The position numbers were made by a program, and so were the translations under genes. A stretch of DNA of 31,154 nt, taken from the NCBI GenBank assembly GCA_900770225.1, contig CAAGJU010000349.1, positions 1 through 31,154 on the forward strand. The letters run 5' to 3'. How positions within the stretch are numbered: the stretch's first letter is position 1; every line of letters begins with the position of its first letter. The notes below the pieces were generated by a model, which saw nothing but the letters and a program-made list of their open reading frames with translations, was not told the origin of the DNA and ran no database searches. This DNA comes from Lachnospiraceae bacterium (GTDB taxonomy: Bacteria > Bacillota > Clostridia > Lachnospirales > Lachnospiraceae). This document shows positions 8,023 through 15,862 of the stretch, in pieces.

Positions 8023-9784
8023 TCCAGGAAGCTTTGAACTCGTCAGTCATACGGAGGATTTCATCTTTTGTTTCGTCCTCCATTCTTCCCTTCCGATCGA
8101 TATCCTTCATGATATCCGGATGCTGTTCATGGAAATATGTCAGCAGCGCTCCCTGAAAATCCTTTACCTGTGCAGGCGGGATGTCGATCATTTTCTTTCC
8201 CTCGCCGACTGTCAGGGTGATGACCTCCTCCGCCAGAGAAAGCGGATGTCCGAGCGGCTGCTTCAGCAGTTCCATGAGCACGCGGCCCTGCTTCAGCTGG
8301 TTTTTCGTCGCCTCATCCAGATCGGAAGAGAACTGCGTGAAGACCTGCATCTCTCGGTACTGCGCGAGATCGATACGGAGCGAACCCGCTGCCTTCTTCA
8401 TGGCTTTTGTCTGCGCCGCACCGCCGACACGCGATACGGAAAGTCCGACATTGACAGCCGGCCGCTGTCCCTCGAAGAACAGATCGCTCTCGAGAAAAAT
8501 CTGTCCGTCGGTAATCGAAATAACGTTGGTCGGAATGTAAGCGGACACATCGCCGTCCTGCGTCTCGATGATCGGCAGTGCCGTGATCGAACCGCCGCCG
8601 AGTGCTGCGGACAGCCGGGCAGACCGCTCCAGCAGTCTTGAATGCAGATAAAAGACATCGCCGGGATACGCCTCACGGCCCGGGCTTCTGCCGAGCAGCA
8701 GTGAAAGCGCACGATAGGCGACAGCGTGCTTGGAGAGATCGTCATAGACGATCAGGACATCTTTTCCCGCATACATGAAATATTCTGCCAGCGATGTCGC
8801 CGCATACGGTGCGATGTACTGCATAGGCGCCGGGTCAGAAGCCGTGGAACTCATAACGATGGAATAATCCATCGCTCCGTGTTCACGCAGCGTATTCACA
8901 AGGCTCGCAATGGTTGAAGCCTTCTGTCCGATCGCCACATAGATGCAGATGCACTGCTTGCCCTTCTGGTTCAGGATCGTATCCAGCGCAATGGATGTTT
9001 TTCCGGTCTGCCTGTCTCCGATGATCAGCTCACGCTGTCCGCGGCCGATCGGAAACATGCTGTCTATGGAAAGAATGCCCGTCTGCAGAGGCTGGCTGAC
9101 CGACTGCCGGTCTACAATACCCGGTGCCGGCTCCTCAATAGGGCGATATTCACTGGCAATGATCGGTGCGCCGCCGTCAATGGGTGCTCCCAGCGCGTTG
9201 ACAACTCTTCCGATATAATCTTCACTGACCGGAATGCCGGCGCGCTTGCCCGTCGCCGTTACACGTGAGCCCTCGCCGATCGTGCCCTCTTCATCAAAAA
9301 GAATGGCACCGACGCCATCCGTGGTGATATTCTGCACCATGCCGCGAACGCCGTTTTCAAAGACTACGATCTCACCATACTGCGCATGATCAAGGCCCCG
9401 GATCTGGACGATGCCGTCTCCGGCTGTCTCGACCGTTCCGACCTCGCTCTTCTCCGCGGCGAGCCGGAAATCATCGACGGCCCCTTTCAGGATCGTCATG
9501 ATATCCTCTTTGCTCTGGTTTCTGGCTGCATTTTCTCTGGCCGCATCGATACGGTTTTCAAACTGCCGTGTTCTTCCGCTCGCTGACCAGTCATACTGTT
9601 CAGAGCCGATCTGGAGAATAAAGCCGCCGTTGATCCCGGGCTCGGCCTTTATTTCGATCTCCACCTGCTCCGCATGATATTTTTTCTGAAGGAATTTCCG
9701 GAACCTTGCCAGCTGTTCCTCATCCGGCGGTGTCACGCACCGTAGAACCGCCTGCAGCGGTCTGTTGTCTGTCTTTTCACTCAT
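7979..9784 (-). CDS. atpA: F1 ATP synthase delta C-terminal domain fused to alpha subunit
   Basis: A 601-residue protein from ATG 9784, which has GGTGAG upstream; a GTG at 9802 has no ribosome binding site. Bacterial alpha is normally near 500 residues. The extra N-terminal part (about 10-80) matches the C-terminal domain of the delta subunit: TPPDEEQLARFRKFLQKKY, then VEIEIKAEPGINGGFILQIG and the W-S-A-S-G-R stretch replacing the usual DGSVRG. Alpha proper starts near residue 91 and is complete: VGTVETAGDGIVQIRGLD, Walker A GDRQTGKTS near residue 262, and SRVGGAAQTKAMKK. The gene takes the place of both atpH and atpA; atpF ends only 41 bases upstream, so the delta N-terminal domain is absent here. 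One delta domain per alpha would give three per F1, unlike the normal single copy. Fusion by real gene structure is likely because one open frame spans it. Confidence 0.93.
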   Translation of the reverse strand: MSEKTDNRPLQAVLRCVTPPDEEQLARFRKFLQKKYHAEQVEIEIKAEPGINGGFILQIGSEQYDWSASGRTRQFENRIDAARENAARNQSKEDIMTILKGAVDDFRLAAEKSEVGTVETAGDGIVQIRGLDHAQYGEIVVFENGVRGMVQNITTDGVGAILFDEEGTIGEGSRVTATGKRAGIPVSEDYIGRVVNALGAPIDGGAPIIASEYRPIEEPAPGIVDRQSVSQPLQTGILSIDSMFPIGRGQRELIIGDRQTGKTSIALDTILNQKGKQCICIYVAIGQKASTIASLVNTLREHGAMDYSIVMSSTASDPAPMQYIAPYAATSLAEYFMYAGKDVLIVYDDLSKHAVAYRALSLLLGRSPGREAYPGDVFYLHSRLLERSARLSAALGGGSITALPIIETQDGDVSAYIPTNVISITDGQIFLESDLFFEGQRPAVNVGLSVSRVGGAAQTKAMKKAAGSLRIDLAQYREMQVFTQFSSDLDEATKNQLKQGRVLMELLKQPLGHPLSLAEEVITLTVGEGKKMIDIPPAQVKDFQGALLTYFHEQHPDIMKDIDRKGRMEDETKDEILRMTDEFKASWKKNSDGTRTLETKP

Positions 9785-9825
9785 ATCCGTCTCACCATTC
9801 ACCGGAAGAAAAATATCCGTCGGGT

Positions 9826-10311
9826 TTACGCATTTTCAGCCGTTTCATGATCCGTCTGATCAAGAAACGCATCGTAGAGTTCTTTGTCGCTCTCCGTGTT
9901 TACGATCTTGGCCGCGGCTTCCTTGACCATGGCCGCGATCTCGTCTTCCGCCTTCTGTCTGGACCGCTCAGCATCGGCTTCCGCCTTCTTGTGCGCATCC
10001 TTCATGATCTCATCCGAATGCGTGCGGGCATCCGCGATAATACGGTCATACTCCGCGTCCGCATCTTTTCTCGCCTTATCCAGGCTCTCTTTTCTGGTCT
10101 GATCGATCGAAGCGAGCTGCTGCTCGTACGCCGCCTTCTTCTCGTCTGCTTCCTTTATCTTCTGACCGGCATCAGCGTAGGACTGATCAATTTCATTTTT
10201 CCTCTCCTCCATCACCTTGCGTACACGGCCGAAGAGGAATTTTTTCAGGACAAAATAAAGAATCAGGACATCGATGATGGTAAAGACCAGATTTATGTCT
10301 AACTCAAGCAT
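9826..10311 (-). CDS. atpF: F0 ATP synthase b subunit (peripheral stalk)
   Basis: A 161-residue protein of normal length: one N-terminal membrane helix (LVFTIIDVLILYFVLKKFLF) followed by a long charged coiled coil rich in Lys, Glu, Asp and Ala. AAGGAG precedes ATG 10311 by about 6 bases. It forms the peripheral stalk that holds F1 against rotation and binds delta at its C-terminus. I see no extra delta domain on it, unlike the b-delta fusion known from mycobacteria. Its delta partner here should be the domain carried by alpha. Confidence 0.95.
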   Translation of the reverse strand: MLELDINLVFTIIDVLILYFVLKKFLFGRVRKVMEERKNEIDQSYADAGQKIKEADEKKAAYEQQLASIDQTRKESLDKARKDADAEYDRIIADARTHSDEIMKDAHKKAEADAERSRQKAEDEIAAMVKEAAAKIVNTESDKELYDAFLDQTDHETAENA

Positions 10312-10445
10312 AACTGCTCCTTCTTGCTTTCAAAACACTTTCTAAACTGCAGCGGCAGCCACGGAAGTTATCAGAAGCAACTATGTAAAACCGCTTCCTG
10401 AATTGCTCCCTGAACTGCTTTCACGTACAGTTTGTCTGCCTGAAA

Positions 10446-10655
10446 TCAGGACATGATAATCATAATGCCGATAACGAATCCGTAAATAGCTGTCGCCTCT
10501 GCGAGCGCGCAGCCGAGAACCAGATTACGGGTGATCTTGGAATCCGCCTCAGGCTGACGGGCGATTGCGTCCACAGCGTGAGCTGTTGCGATACCAATGG
10601 AAATACCTGCTCCGATACATGCGAGAGCTGCAATACCTGCACCAAGTGCTGCCAT
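10446..10655 (-). CDS. atpE: F0 ATP synthase c subunit (rotor ring)
   Basis: A 69-residue two-helix hairpin protein. The polar loop is ARQPEA (R33, Q34, P35) and the ion-binding carboxylate is E53 in ALAEATAIY. Compared with Na+-type c subunits, the helix-1 glutamine is Ile (I20) and the serine after the carboxylate is Ala (A54), which favours proton rather than sodium coupling. AAGGAGG lies about 7 bases before ATG 10655, a strong site fitting its high copy number. Gaps of 134 and 187 bases separate it from atpF and atpB; I see nothing firm in them. Confidence 0.96.
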   Translation of the reverse strand: MAALGAGIAALACIGAGISIGIATAHAVDAIARQPEADSKITRNLVLGCALAEATAIYGFVIGIMIIMS

Positions 10656-10842
10656 AAAAATTACCTCCTTAATAACTGTTCTTCTGCATAAAACTGTTTT
10701 CTGTATCTCTGTTCCGAATATGTAACCGGCGATCTTCCTGTATGCCGCCGGAATCTTTTCTTCTTCTGTTTCGCTCTGAAAATACAGTTGGCAGGTTCTG
10801 CCGTTGCCGGCGCGATCCTTTAATAAATCTCTTAGGGTATCC

Positions 10843-11625
10843 TCAGGCAGCTGTTGCCGTACTGTTCTCTACAGATGCATCCGCAGCTGTCTTCCCGTGC
10901 TTTCCCTTCAGCCGTTTTTTCTTTGGTGTCGGCGTCGGAATCTCACATGCCTCCGAGATAAACAGCGATGTCAGGAAGACAAACACGTAAGCCTGAATAA
11001 AGCCGTCAAAAATATCAAAGTAGAGGCTCAGGACAAGCGGCAGGACAACCGGCACGACATGCTCGATCAGCGTCATGATAACGAAGGAACCCAGCACATT
11101 ACCGAACAGACGCATGCACAGCGAAAGCGGCCGGATGACGATCTCCAGGATATTGATCGGTGTCACAACGGCTACCGGTTCAGCAAAGCTGTGCAGCCAT
11201 CCGCCGACCTTCCGCGCCCGGATACCGGCTGATTCGATCAGGATGATGCTCATGATGGCAAGAGCCGCCGTCGTGTTCAGATCCTTCGTGGGCGGCACAA
11301 AGCCGAAGATGCCCATGATATTGGCAAGACCGATGTACAGAAGCACCGTTTCCAGATAGGTGGTGTATTCCTTTGCGCTCGGTCCCAGCATGCCGCCGAT
11401 CAGTGAATCCAGCTTGGTCACGACCAGCTCCGCGAAGAGCTGACGCTTCGAAGGATTTCTCACGCTCAGCCCGTGCCCGAGCCAGATGCCAAGTACCGCA
11501 AGCACCGCAACTACAATCCATGTGACGACGACAGACTCCTTCACCGGAATGCCGCCAAACAGCGGAATAGTGAAAACTGTTTTTACCGTAAGACCTGATT
11601 TCAGATCATCAGCCAGAGAACCCAT
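10843..11625 (-). CDS. atpB: F0 ATP synthase a subunit
   Basis: A 260-residue membrane protein with about six hydrophobic segments. The essential arginine is R172 in RPLSLCMRLFGN, and the last helices carry DIFDGFIQAYVFVFLTSLFISEA. The C-terminal tail (about 233-260) is basic, then Ala/Thr-rich, and looks like a non-conserved extension. GAGGAG precedes ATG 11625. It provides the proton half-channels against the c ring. It is the first gene of the operon; no atpI or atpZ precedes it. Confidence 0.95.
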   Translation of the reverse strand: MGSLADDLKSGLTVKTVFTIPLFGGIPVKESVVVTWIVVAVLAVLGIWLGHGLSVRNPSKRQLFAELVVTKLDSLIGGMLGPSAKEYTTYLETVLLYIGLANIMGIFGFVPPTKDLNTTAALAIMSIILIESAGIRARKVGGWLHSFAEPVAVVTPINILEIVIRPLSLCMRLFGNVLGSFVIMTLIEHVVPVVLPLVLSLYFDIFDGFIQAYVFVFLTSLFISEACEIPTPTPKKKRLKGKHGKTAADASVENSTATAA

Positions 11626-11792
11626 TTTTACTCCTCAGTTTCTGATGTGAAATATGTCAGTCAGAAAACGATATTGAATTTCTTATTCGCTTTCCCTGAT
11701 CATCAATATTCCTTCAGATGTAATCTGTCCATCAGACAGTTAGAAACTACACCCATCCGAAGAAAAAGTAAACAGTGTTTTGTAAATATTGT

Positions 11793-11819
11793 ATAATATA
11801 CTTAATGTGTTTTTGTCTA
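11793..11819 (-). promoter_or_regulatory. Candidate promoter for the atp operon
   Basis: On the minus strand TAGACA (11819-11814) and TATTAT (11798-11793) each match five of six consensus bases, with a short 15-base spacer. They lie about 170 bases before atpB in an AT-rich part of the divergent gap 11626-12067. The same bases give a plus-strand TATAAT (11792-11797) without a good -35. Confidence 0.3.
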
Positions 11820-11926
11820 TTATTGATAACAGACAAGTTCGAACACACGCGTCTGCACAACCTTTTACATTTTAGCATGAATACCTCATTTTGATAAGTC
11901 ATATCATGCCATGCAGGAATGTGGAC

Positions 11927-11960
11927 GTTACAGTTCAGACCCTGCAAGAGCCACGGAGCA
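11927..11960 (+). repeat. Fragment of the palindromic element A arm
   Basis: These 34 bases match 1010-1043, the left arm of element A, at 28 of 34 positions, including AGAGCCACGGA. I could not find a convincing matching right arm before the ABC exporter gene, so this may be a decayed or partial copy. It is the only notable feature in the rest of the 11626-12067 gap besides the candidate promoter. Confidence 0.45.
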
Positions 11961-12067
11961 GTAAGCAAAAACATTGCAACTGGCTTTCCTTCAGCGTAAA
12001 CTGATGCTGTCACAAAAATCAGAATGCCGGTGGCAGCCGCTTTGCTGTTTCCGTGCCGGAGGTAATC

Positions 12068-13912
12068 ATGAAACGACTTTTTTCTTATATGAGGGTTCAC
12101 CTTGTGGAATCCATCCTGGCGCCCCTCTTCAAAATGCTGGAGGCCACGTTCGAGCTTTTCGTCCCGATCATCGTGGCGGAAATGATCGATACGGGCGTCG
12201 CCGGAAGGGACGTCTCTTTTCTTGTGAAACGCCTGATCCTGCTGCTCGTGCTCGCCGCCTGCGGTCTGGCCTTTTCCATTACGGCGCAGTATTTTTCCGC
12301 GAAGGTCGCCACGGATACGGCAGAGATGATGCGGAATGATCTCTTCCGGCACATGGAGACGCTCTCATGGCATCAGATCGATTCTCTCGGCACTTCCACG
12401 CTGATCACAAGGATGACGAGTGACATCAACACCGTCCAGAACGGCGTCAATATGTTTCTCCGCCTCTTTCTCCGCTCTCCCTTTGTCGTATTCGGCGCCA
12501 TGTTCATGGCCTTTACCGTTGACAGCCACACGGCCATGACCTTTGTCGTCGTCATTCCCGTACTTTTCCTGATCGTCTTCGCCGTTCTGCTCGCTACCAT
12601 GCCCCTGTACCGCAAGGTGCAGAAACAGCTGGATGCGATCATGCGGACAACGCGCGAAAATCTCCTCGGTGTCCGCGTCGTGCGCGCATTCAACCGGCAG
12701 GAAAGTGAGAAATCCGCCTTCGACAGCGAATCTGACAATCTCTACGACCGCCAGATCTTCGTCGGAAAAATATCCGCCCTCCTGAACCCCATGACCTATG
12801 TCGTCATCAATCTCGGCATTGTCGCGATTCTGTGGATCGGCGGCAGACAGATCAACGCCGGTGCGCTCACCCAGGGAAAAATCATCGCGCAGGTCAACTA
12901 CATGTCGCAGATCCTCGTGGAACTGATCAAGCTGGCCAACCTGATCATTCTGCTCTCCCGCGCCATGGCCTCCGCCCGCCGCGTGGATGACGTGTTCCGG
13001 ATCACCAACAATATGCAGGACGGCACACAGCCGTTCCCTTCCGTAACCGGTGCAGTTTCCGCTGCAGATCAAAGTGCTGACCACAAAACGCAGGCAGAAA
13101 TTGCTTCCACATCTGATCTCAATGCTGTTCATACAGATAAAGTCAACGGTGCTTCTATCGATTTCCGCGACGTTGTCTTCCGCTATGAAAAAGACGCGGA
13201 GCCGGCCCTTACAGACATCACATTTCACGCGGACGCCGGATCGACCATCGGTATCATCGGCGGCACCGGATCTGGAAAGAGCAGCATCGTCAACCTCATC
13301 CCGAGATTCTATGATACGGAATCGGGCAGCGTCATGCTGAACGGCACAGACGTGCGGCAGATCCGGACTGACGATCTGCGCAGTCACATCGGCCTTGTAC
13401 CGCAGAAGGCCATGCTTTTTCACGGTACGCTCCGCGACAATATGAAATGGGGCCGCGAGGACGCCACCGATGAGGAGATCAACGAAGCGATCGACATCGC
13501 ACAGGCACGGGAGTTCGTCGACAGCAAGGGCGCAGGCCTTGACCTGATGATCGAGCAGGAGGGCAGGAACCTCTCCGGCGGTCAGAAACAGCGTCTTACC
13601 ATCGCGCGTGCTGTCGTCCGGAAGCCGGATATCCTCATTCTGGATGACAGCGCCTCCGCTCTTGATTTTGCAACAGATGCCGCGCTTCGGCATGCGATCC
13701 GCACGCGGGCGGGAAGCTGCACCGTCATCCTTGTATCTCAGCGTGTGAGCACGGTAAGATCCGCGGACGAGATCCTTGTCATGAACGACGGAAAGCTCGC
13801 CGGCTGCGGCACGCACCGCGAGCTCCTGAACAGCTGTCCGGAATATCAGGATATCTGCGCCTCTCAGATGACACCGGAAGAGATCGCGCGCGACAGGGAA
13901 GGAGATGTCTGA
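12068..13912 (+). CDS. ABC exporter half-transporter, subunit with degenerate ATP site
   Basis: About 614 residues from ATG 12068 (GGAGG at 12058-12062). The N-terminal type I exporter membrane domain has six helices (about 1-310), followed by a Ser/Ala/Thr-rich linker (about 325-360) that is longer than usual, and an ATPase domain. Walker A is GGTGSGKSS and the signature is LSGGQ, but Walker B ends ILILDDSAS (Asp instead of catalytic Glu) and the switch histidine is Gln (LVSQRVSTV). Its own Walker site is therefore weak while its signature serves the partner. The partner gene starts one base after its stop, so the two form a heterodimeric multidrug/lipid-type exporter like BmrCD or TM287/288. 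Substrate unknown. Confidence 0.93.
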   Translation: MKRLFSYMRVHLVESILAPLFKMLEATFELFVPIIVAEMIDTGVAGRDVSFLVKRLILLLVLAACGLAFSITAQYFSAKVATDTAEMMRNDLFRHMETLSWHQIDSLGTSTLITRMTSDINTVQNGVNMFLRLFLRSPFVVFGAMFMAFTVDSHTAMTFVVVIPVLFLIVFAVLLATMPLYRKVQKQLDAIMRTTRENLLGVRVVRAFNRQESEKSAFDSESDNLYDRQIFVGKISALLNPMTYVVINLGIVAILWIGGRQINAGALTQGKIIAQVNYMSQILVELIKLANLIILLSRAMASARRVDDVFRITNNMQDGTQPFPSVTGAVSAADQSADHKTQAEIASTSDLNAVHTDKVNGASIDFRDVVFRYEKDAEPALTDITFHADAGSTIGIIGGTGSGKSSIVNLIPRFYDTESGSVMLNGTDVRQIRTDDLRSHIGLVPQKAMLFHGTLRDNMKWGREDATDEEINEAIDIAQAREFVDSKGAGLDLMIEQEGRNLSGGQKQRLTIARAVVRKPDILILDDSASALDFATDAALRHAIRTRAGSCTVILVSQRVSTVRSADEILVMNDGKLAGCGTHRELLNSCPEYQDICASQMTPEEIARDREGDV

Positions 13913-13913
13913 T

Positions 13914-15716
13914 ATGAGCGAAAAAATAAACGGCGTTATATCCGAAGAAGACAGAAAAAAAAGCCGCAGGAAATCCACGATGAGCCGGATCCTGCTCTGT
14001 ATCCGTCCCTATCTGCCGCTTGTCATCCTGTCGCTGGTCCTTGCTGTGATCTCCGTATTTCTGCAGCTGATCATCCCGGTATGGATCGGTGACGGCGTCG
14101 ATGCCATCATGGGAAAGGGCAGCGTTGATTTTTCCACGCTCCTGCAGATCATACGGAAGATCGTCATCTGCATCTGCCTGACGGCGGCTGCCCAGTGGAT
14201 CATGAATCACGTCAACAACGTCATCACCTACCGGATCGTCCGCGATCTCCGGGTGCAGGCCTTTCACAAGATCCACAGCATTCCGCTCTCCTGGCTTGAC
14301 ACACATTCCTCCGGAGATCTCCTGAGCCGCGTCATCACAGATATCGAACAGCTCTCCGACGGGCTCCTTCTGGGCTTCACGCAGCTGTTCACGGGTGTAA
14401 TCACGATCATCGGCACCATTATTTTCATGGTGTCGCTGCAGCCGCTCGCCACGCTGATCGTCGTGGTGTTCACACCGCTGTCCTTCGTGATCGCTAAATT
14501 CATTTCCTCGCACGCCTATTCTTATTTCCAGAAGCAGTCAGCGGCGCGCGGAAATGTCACCGACCTGACCAACGAAATGCTCGGCGGTCTGAAAGTCGTG
14601 CAGACCTTCGGCCACGAAAAGAAAGCCATGGACGAATTTTCAGAGAGAAACCACGAGCTCTCAGGCTACAGCCTGAAGGCAACATTTTTCTCCTCTCTCA
14701 CCAATCCGGCCACGCGCTTCGTGAACTCTCTGATCTATGACGGCGTTGCGCTCGCCGGCTGCCTGCTGTGCTTCCTCACACCGTTCGGCGGCGCGGTCAT
14801 GACCGTCGGCAGTCTGACAAGCTTCCTCAGCTACGTCAAGCAGTACAGCCAGCCTTTCAACGATATCACCGGCGTCCTGACAGAGTTCCAGAACTCCGTG
14901 GCTTCCGCAGCCCGCGTCTTCGAGCTGCTCGATACGGAGCCTGAACCTGCCGACGACAGTGATGCTGTCACGCTGGAGCACGCAAGCGGCGCCGTGAAAC
15001 TGGATCACGTGGCTTTTTCTTATGTACCTGAGAAGCCTCTGATCGAGGATCTGAATGTAAACGTACAGCCGGGACAGCGAATCGCCATCGTCGGCCCAAC
15101 CGGCTGCGGCAAGACCACGCTGATCAACCTGCTGATGCGTTTCTATGACGTGGACAGCGGCAGCATCACTGTCGACGGCACAGACATCCGCCACATCGTG
15201 CGCACCAGTCTCAGGGATAATTACGGCATGGTGCTGCAGGACACCTGGCTGAAATCCGGCACGATCCGGGAGAATATCTCCTATGGCAAACCGGATGCCA
15301 CCGATGAAGAGATCATTGCAGCGGCAAAAAAAGCATATGCGCACAGTTTCATCATGCGCATGCCGAAGGGATATGATACGGAAATTGAAGAGAACGGCGG
15401 AAACCTCTCCGCCGGCCAGAAACAGCTGCTCTGCATTGCCAGAGTCATGCTGCATCTGCCGCCGATCCTGATCCTCGATGAGGCGACATCTTCCATCGAT
15501 ACGCTGACAGAGATCCGTATCCAGAAAGCCTTTGATGAGATGATGAAAGGGAGAACGAGCTTCGTCGTGGCACACAGGCTCTCGACGATAAGAGATGCCG
15601 ATGAAATTCTCGTCATGCGCGACGGTCACATCATCGAGCAGGGCAATCACGAACAGCTGCTGCAGAAGAACGGATTCTACAAACAGCTTTATTCCGCGCA
15701 GTTCGAGAGAAGCTGA
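13914..15716 (+). CDS. ABC exporter half-transporter, subunit with consensus ATP site
   Basis: About 600 residues from ATG 13914, which sits 9 bases after AAGGAG (13899-13904); the ATG at 13905 is too close to it. Six membrane helices (about 25-320) precede an ATPase domain with Walker A GPTGCGKTT, Walker B ILILDEATSS (catalytic Glu present) and switch histidine in VVAHRLSTI. Its signature is LSAGQ instead of LSGGQ. All departures from consensus in the pair therefore fall in one of the two composite ATP sites, as known for heterodimeric exporters. It overlaps the upstream gene's ribosome-binding context, so coupling is likely. A strong stem-loop follows the stop. Confidence 0.93.
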   Translation: MSEKINGVISEEDRKKSRRKSTMSRILLCIRPYLPLVILSLVLAVISVFLQLIIPVWIGDGVDAIMGKGSVDFSTLLQIIRKIVICICLTAAAQWIMNHVNNVITYRIVRDLRVQAFHKIHSIPLSWLDTHSSGDLLSRVITDIEQLSDGLLLGFTQLFTGVITIIGTIIFMVSLQPLATLIVVVFTPLSFVIAKFISSHAYSYFQKQSAARGNVTDLTNEMLGGLKVVQTFGHEKKAMDEFSERNHELSGYSLKATFFSSLTNPATRFVNSLIYDGVALAGCLLCFLTPFGGAVMTVGSLTSFLSYVKQYSQPFNDITGVLTEFQNSVASAARVFELLDTEPEPADDSDAVTLEHASGAVKLDHVAFSYVPEKPLIEDLNVNVQPGQRIAIVGPTGCGKTTLINLLMRFYDVDSGSITVDGTDIRHIVRTSLRDNYGMVLQDTWLKSGTIRENISYGKPDATDEEIIAAAKKAYAHSFIMRMPKGYDTEIEENGGNLSAGQKQLLCIARVMLHLPPILILDEATSSIDTLTEIRIQKAFDEMMKGRTSFVVAHRLSTIRDADEILVMRDGHIIEQGNHEQLLQKNGFYKQLYSAQFERS

Positions 15717-15728
15717 CGTATGATCATA

Positions 15729-15781
15729 AAGCCCGCCATCCGGCTCCGGCAGCGTATGTGCCGGGACCGGATGGCGGGCTT
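15729..15781. terminator. Strong stem-loop between convergent genes
   Basis: A perfect 15-base stem, AAGCCCGCCATCCGG (15729-15743) with CCGGATGGCGGGCTT (15767-15781), closes the ABC exporter operon and the oppositely directed sensor-kinase operon. The T-run is short on both strands (GCTTTAT on the minus strand), but the stem strength and position favour a bidirectional terminator. Part of the right arm, with its flank TATGTGCCGGG, is repeated directly at about 15781-15801. Confidence 0.7.
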
Positions 15782-15862
15782 ATGTGCCGGGTCCGGATGG
15801 CAGACGTGTGCATACGCCAATCCCATATAGCAGACCCGTGCCTTTTAGAAAAACGGCCTTCC

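Noticed and set aside
9785..9825. A hidden delta N-terminal domain or frameshifted atpH between atpF and atpA
   Set aside because: Only 41 bases separate the genes, far too few for the missing domain of about 100 residues.
10446..10655. Sodium-specific c subunit
   Set aside because: Thr55 and Tyr58 fit the sodium set, but the helix-1 glutamine and the serine next to the carboxylate are replaced.
11792..11797. Plus-strand TATAAT as promoter of the ABC exporter
   Set aside because: It is about 270 bases from the gene and has no fitting -35; the minus-strand reading for the atp operon is slightly better.
12365..13978. A 537-codon open frame on the minus strand opposite the first ABC exporter gene
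   Set aside because: It is a shadow of a clearly conserved gene, has no recognisable domain and no ribosome binding site; its composition is His/Arg/Asp-rich as expected from antisense frames.
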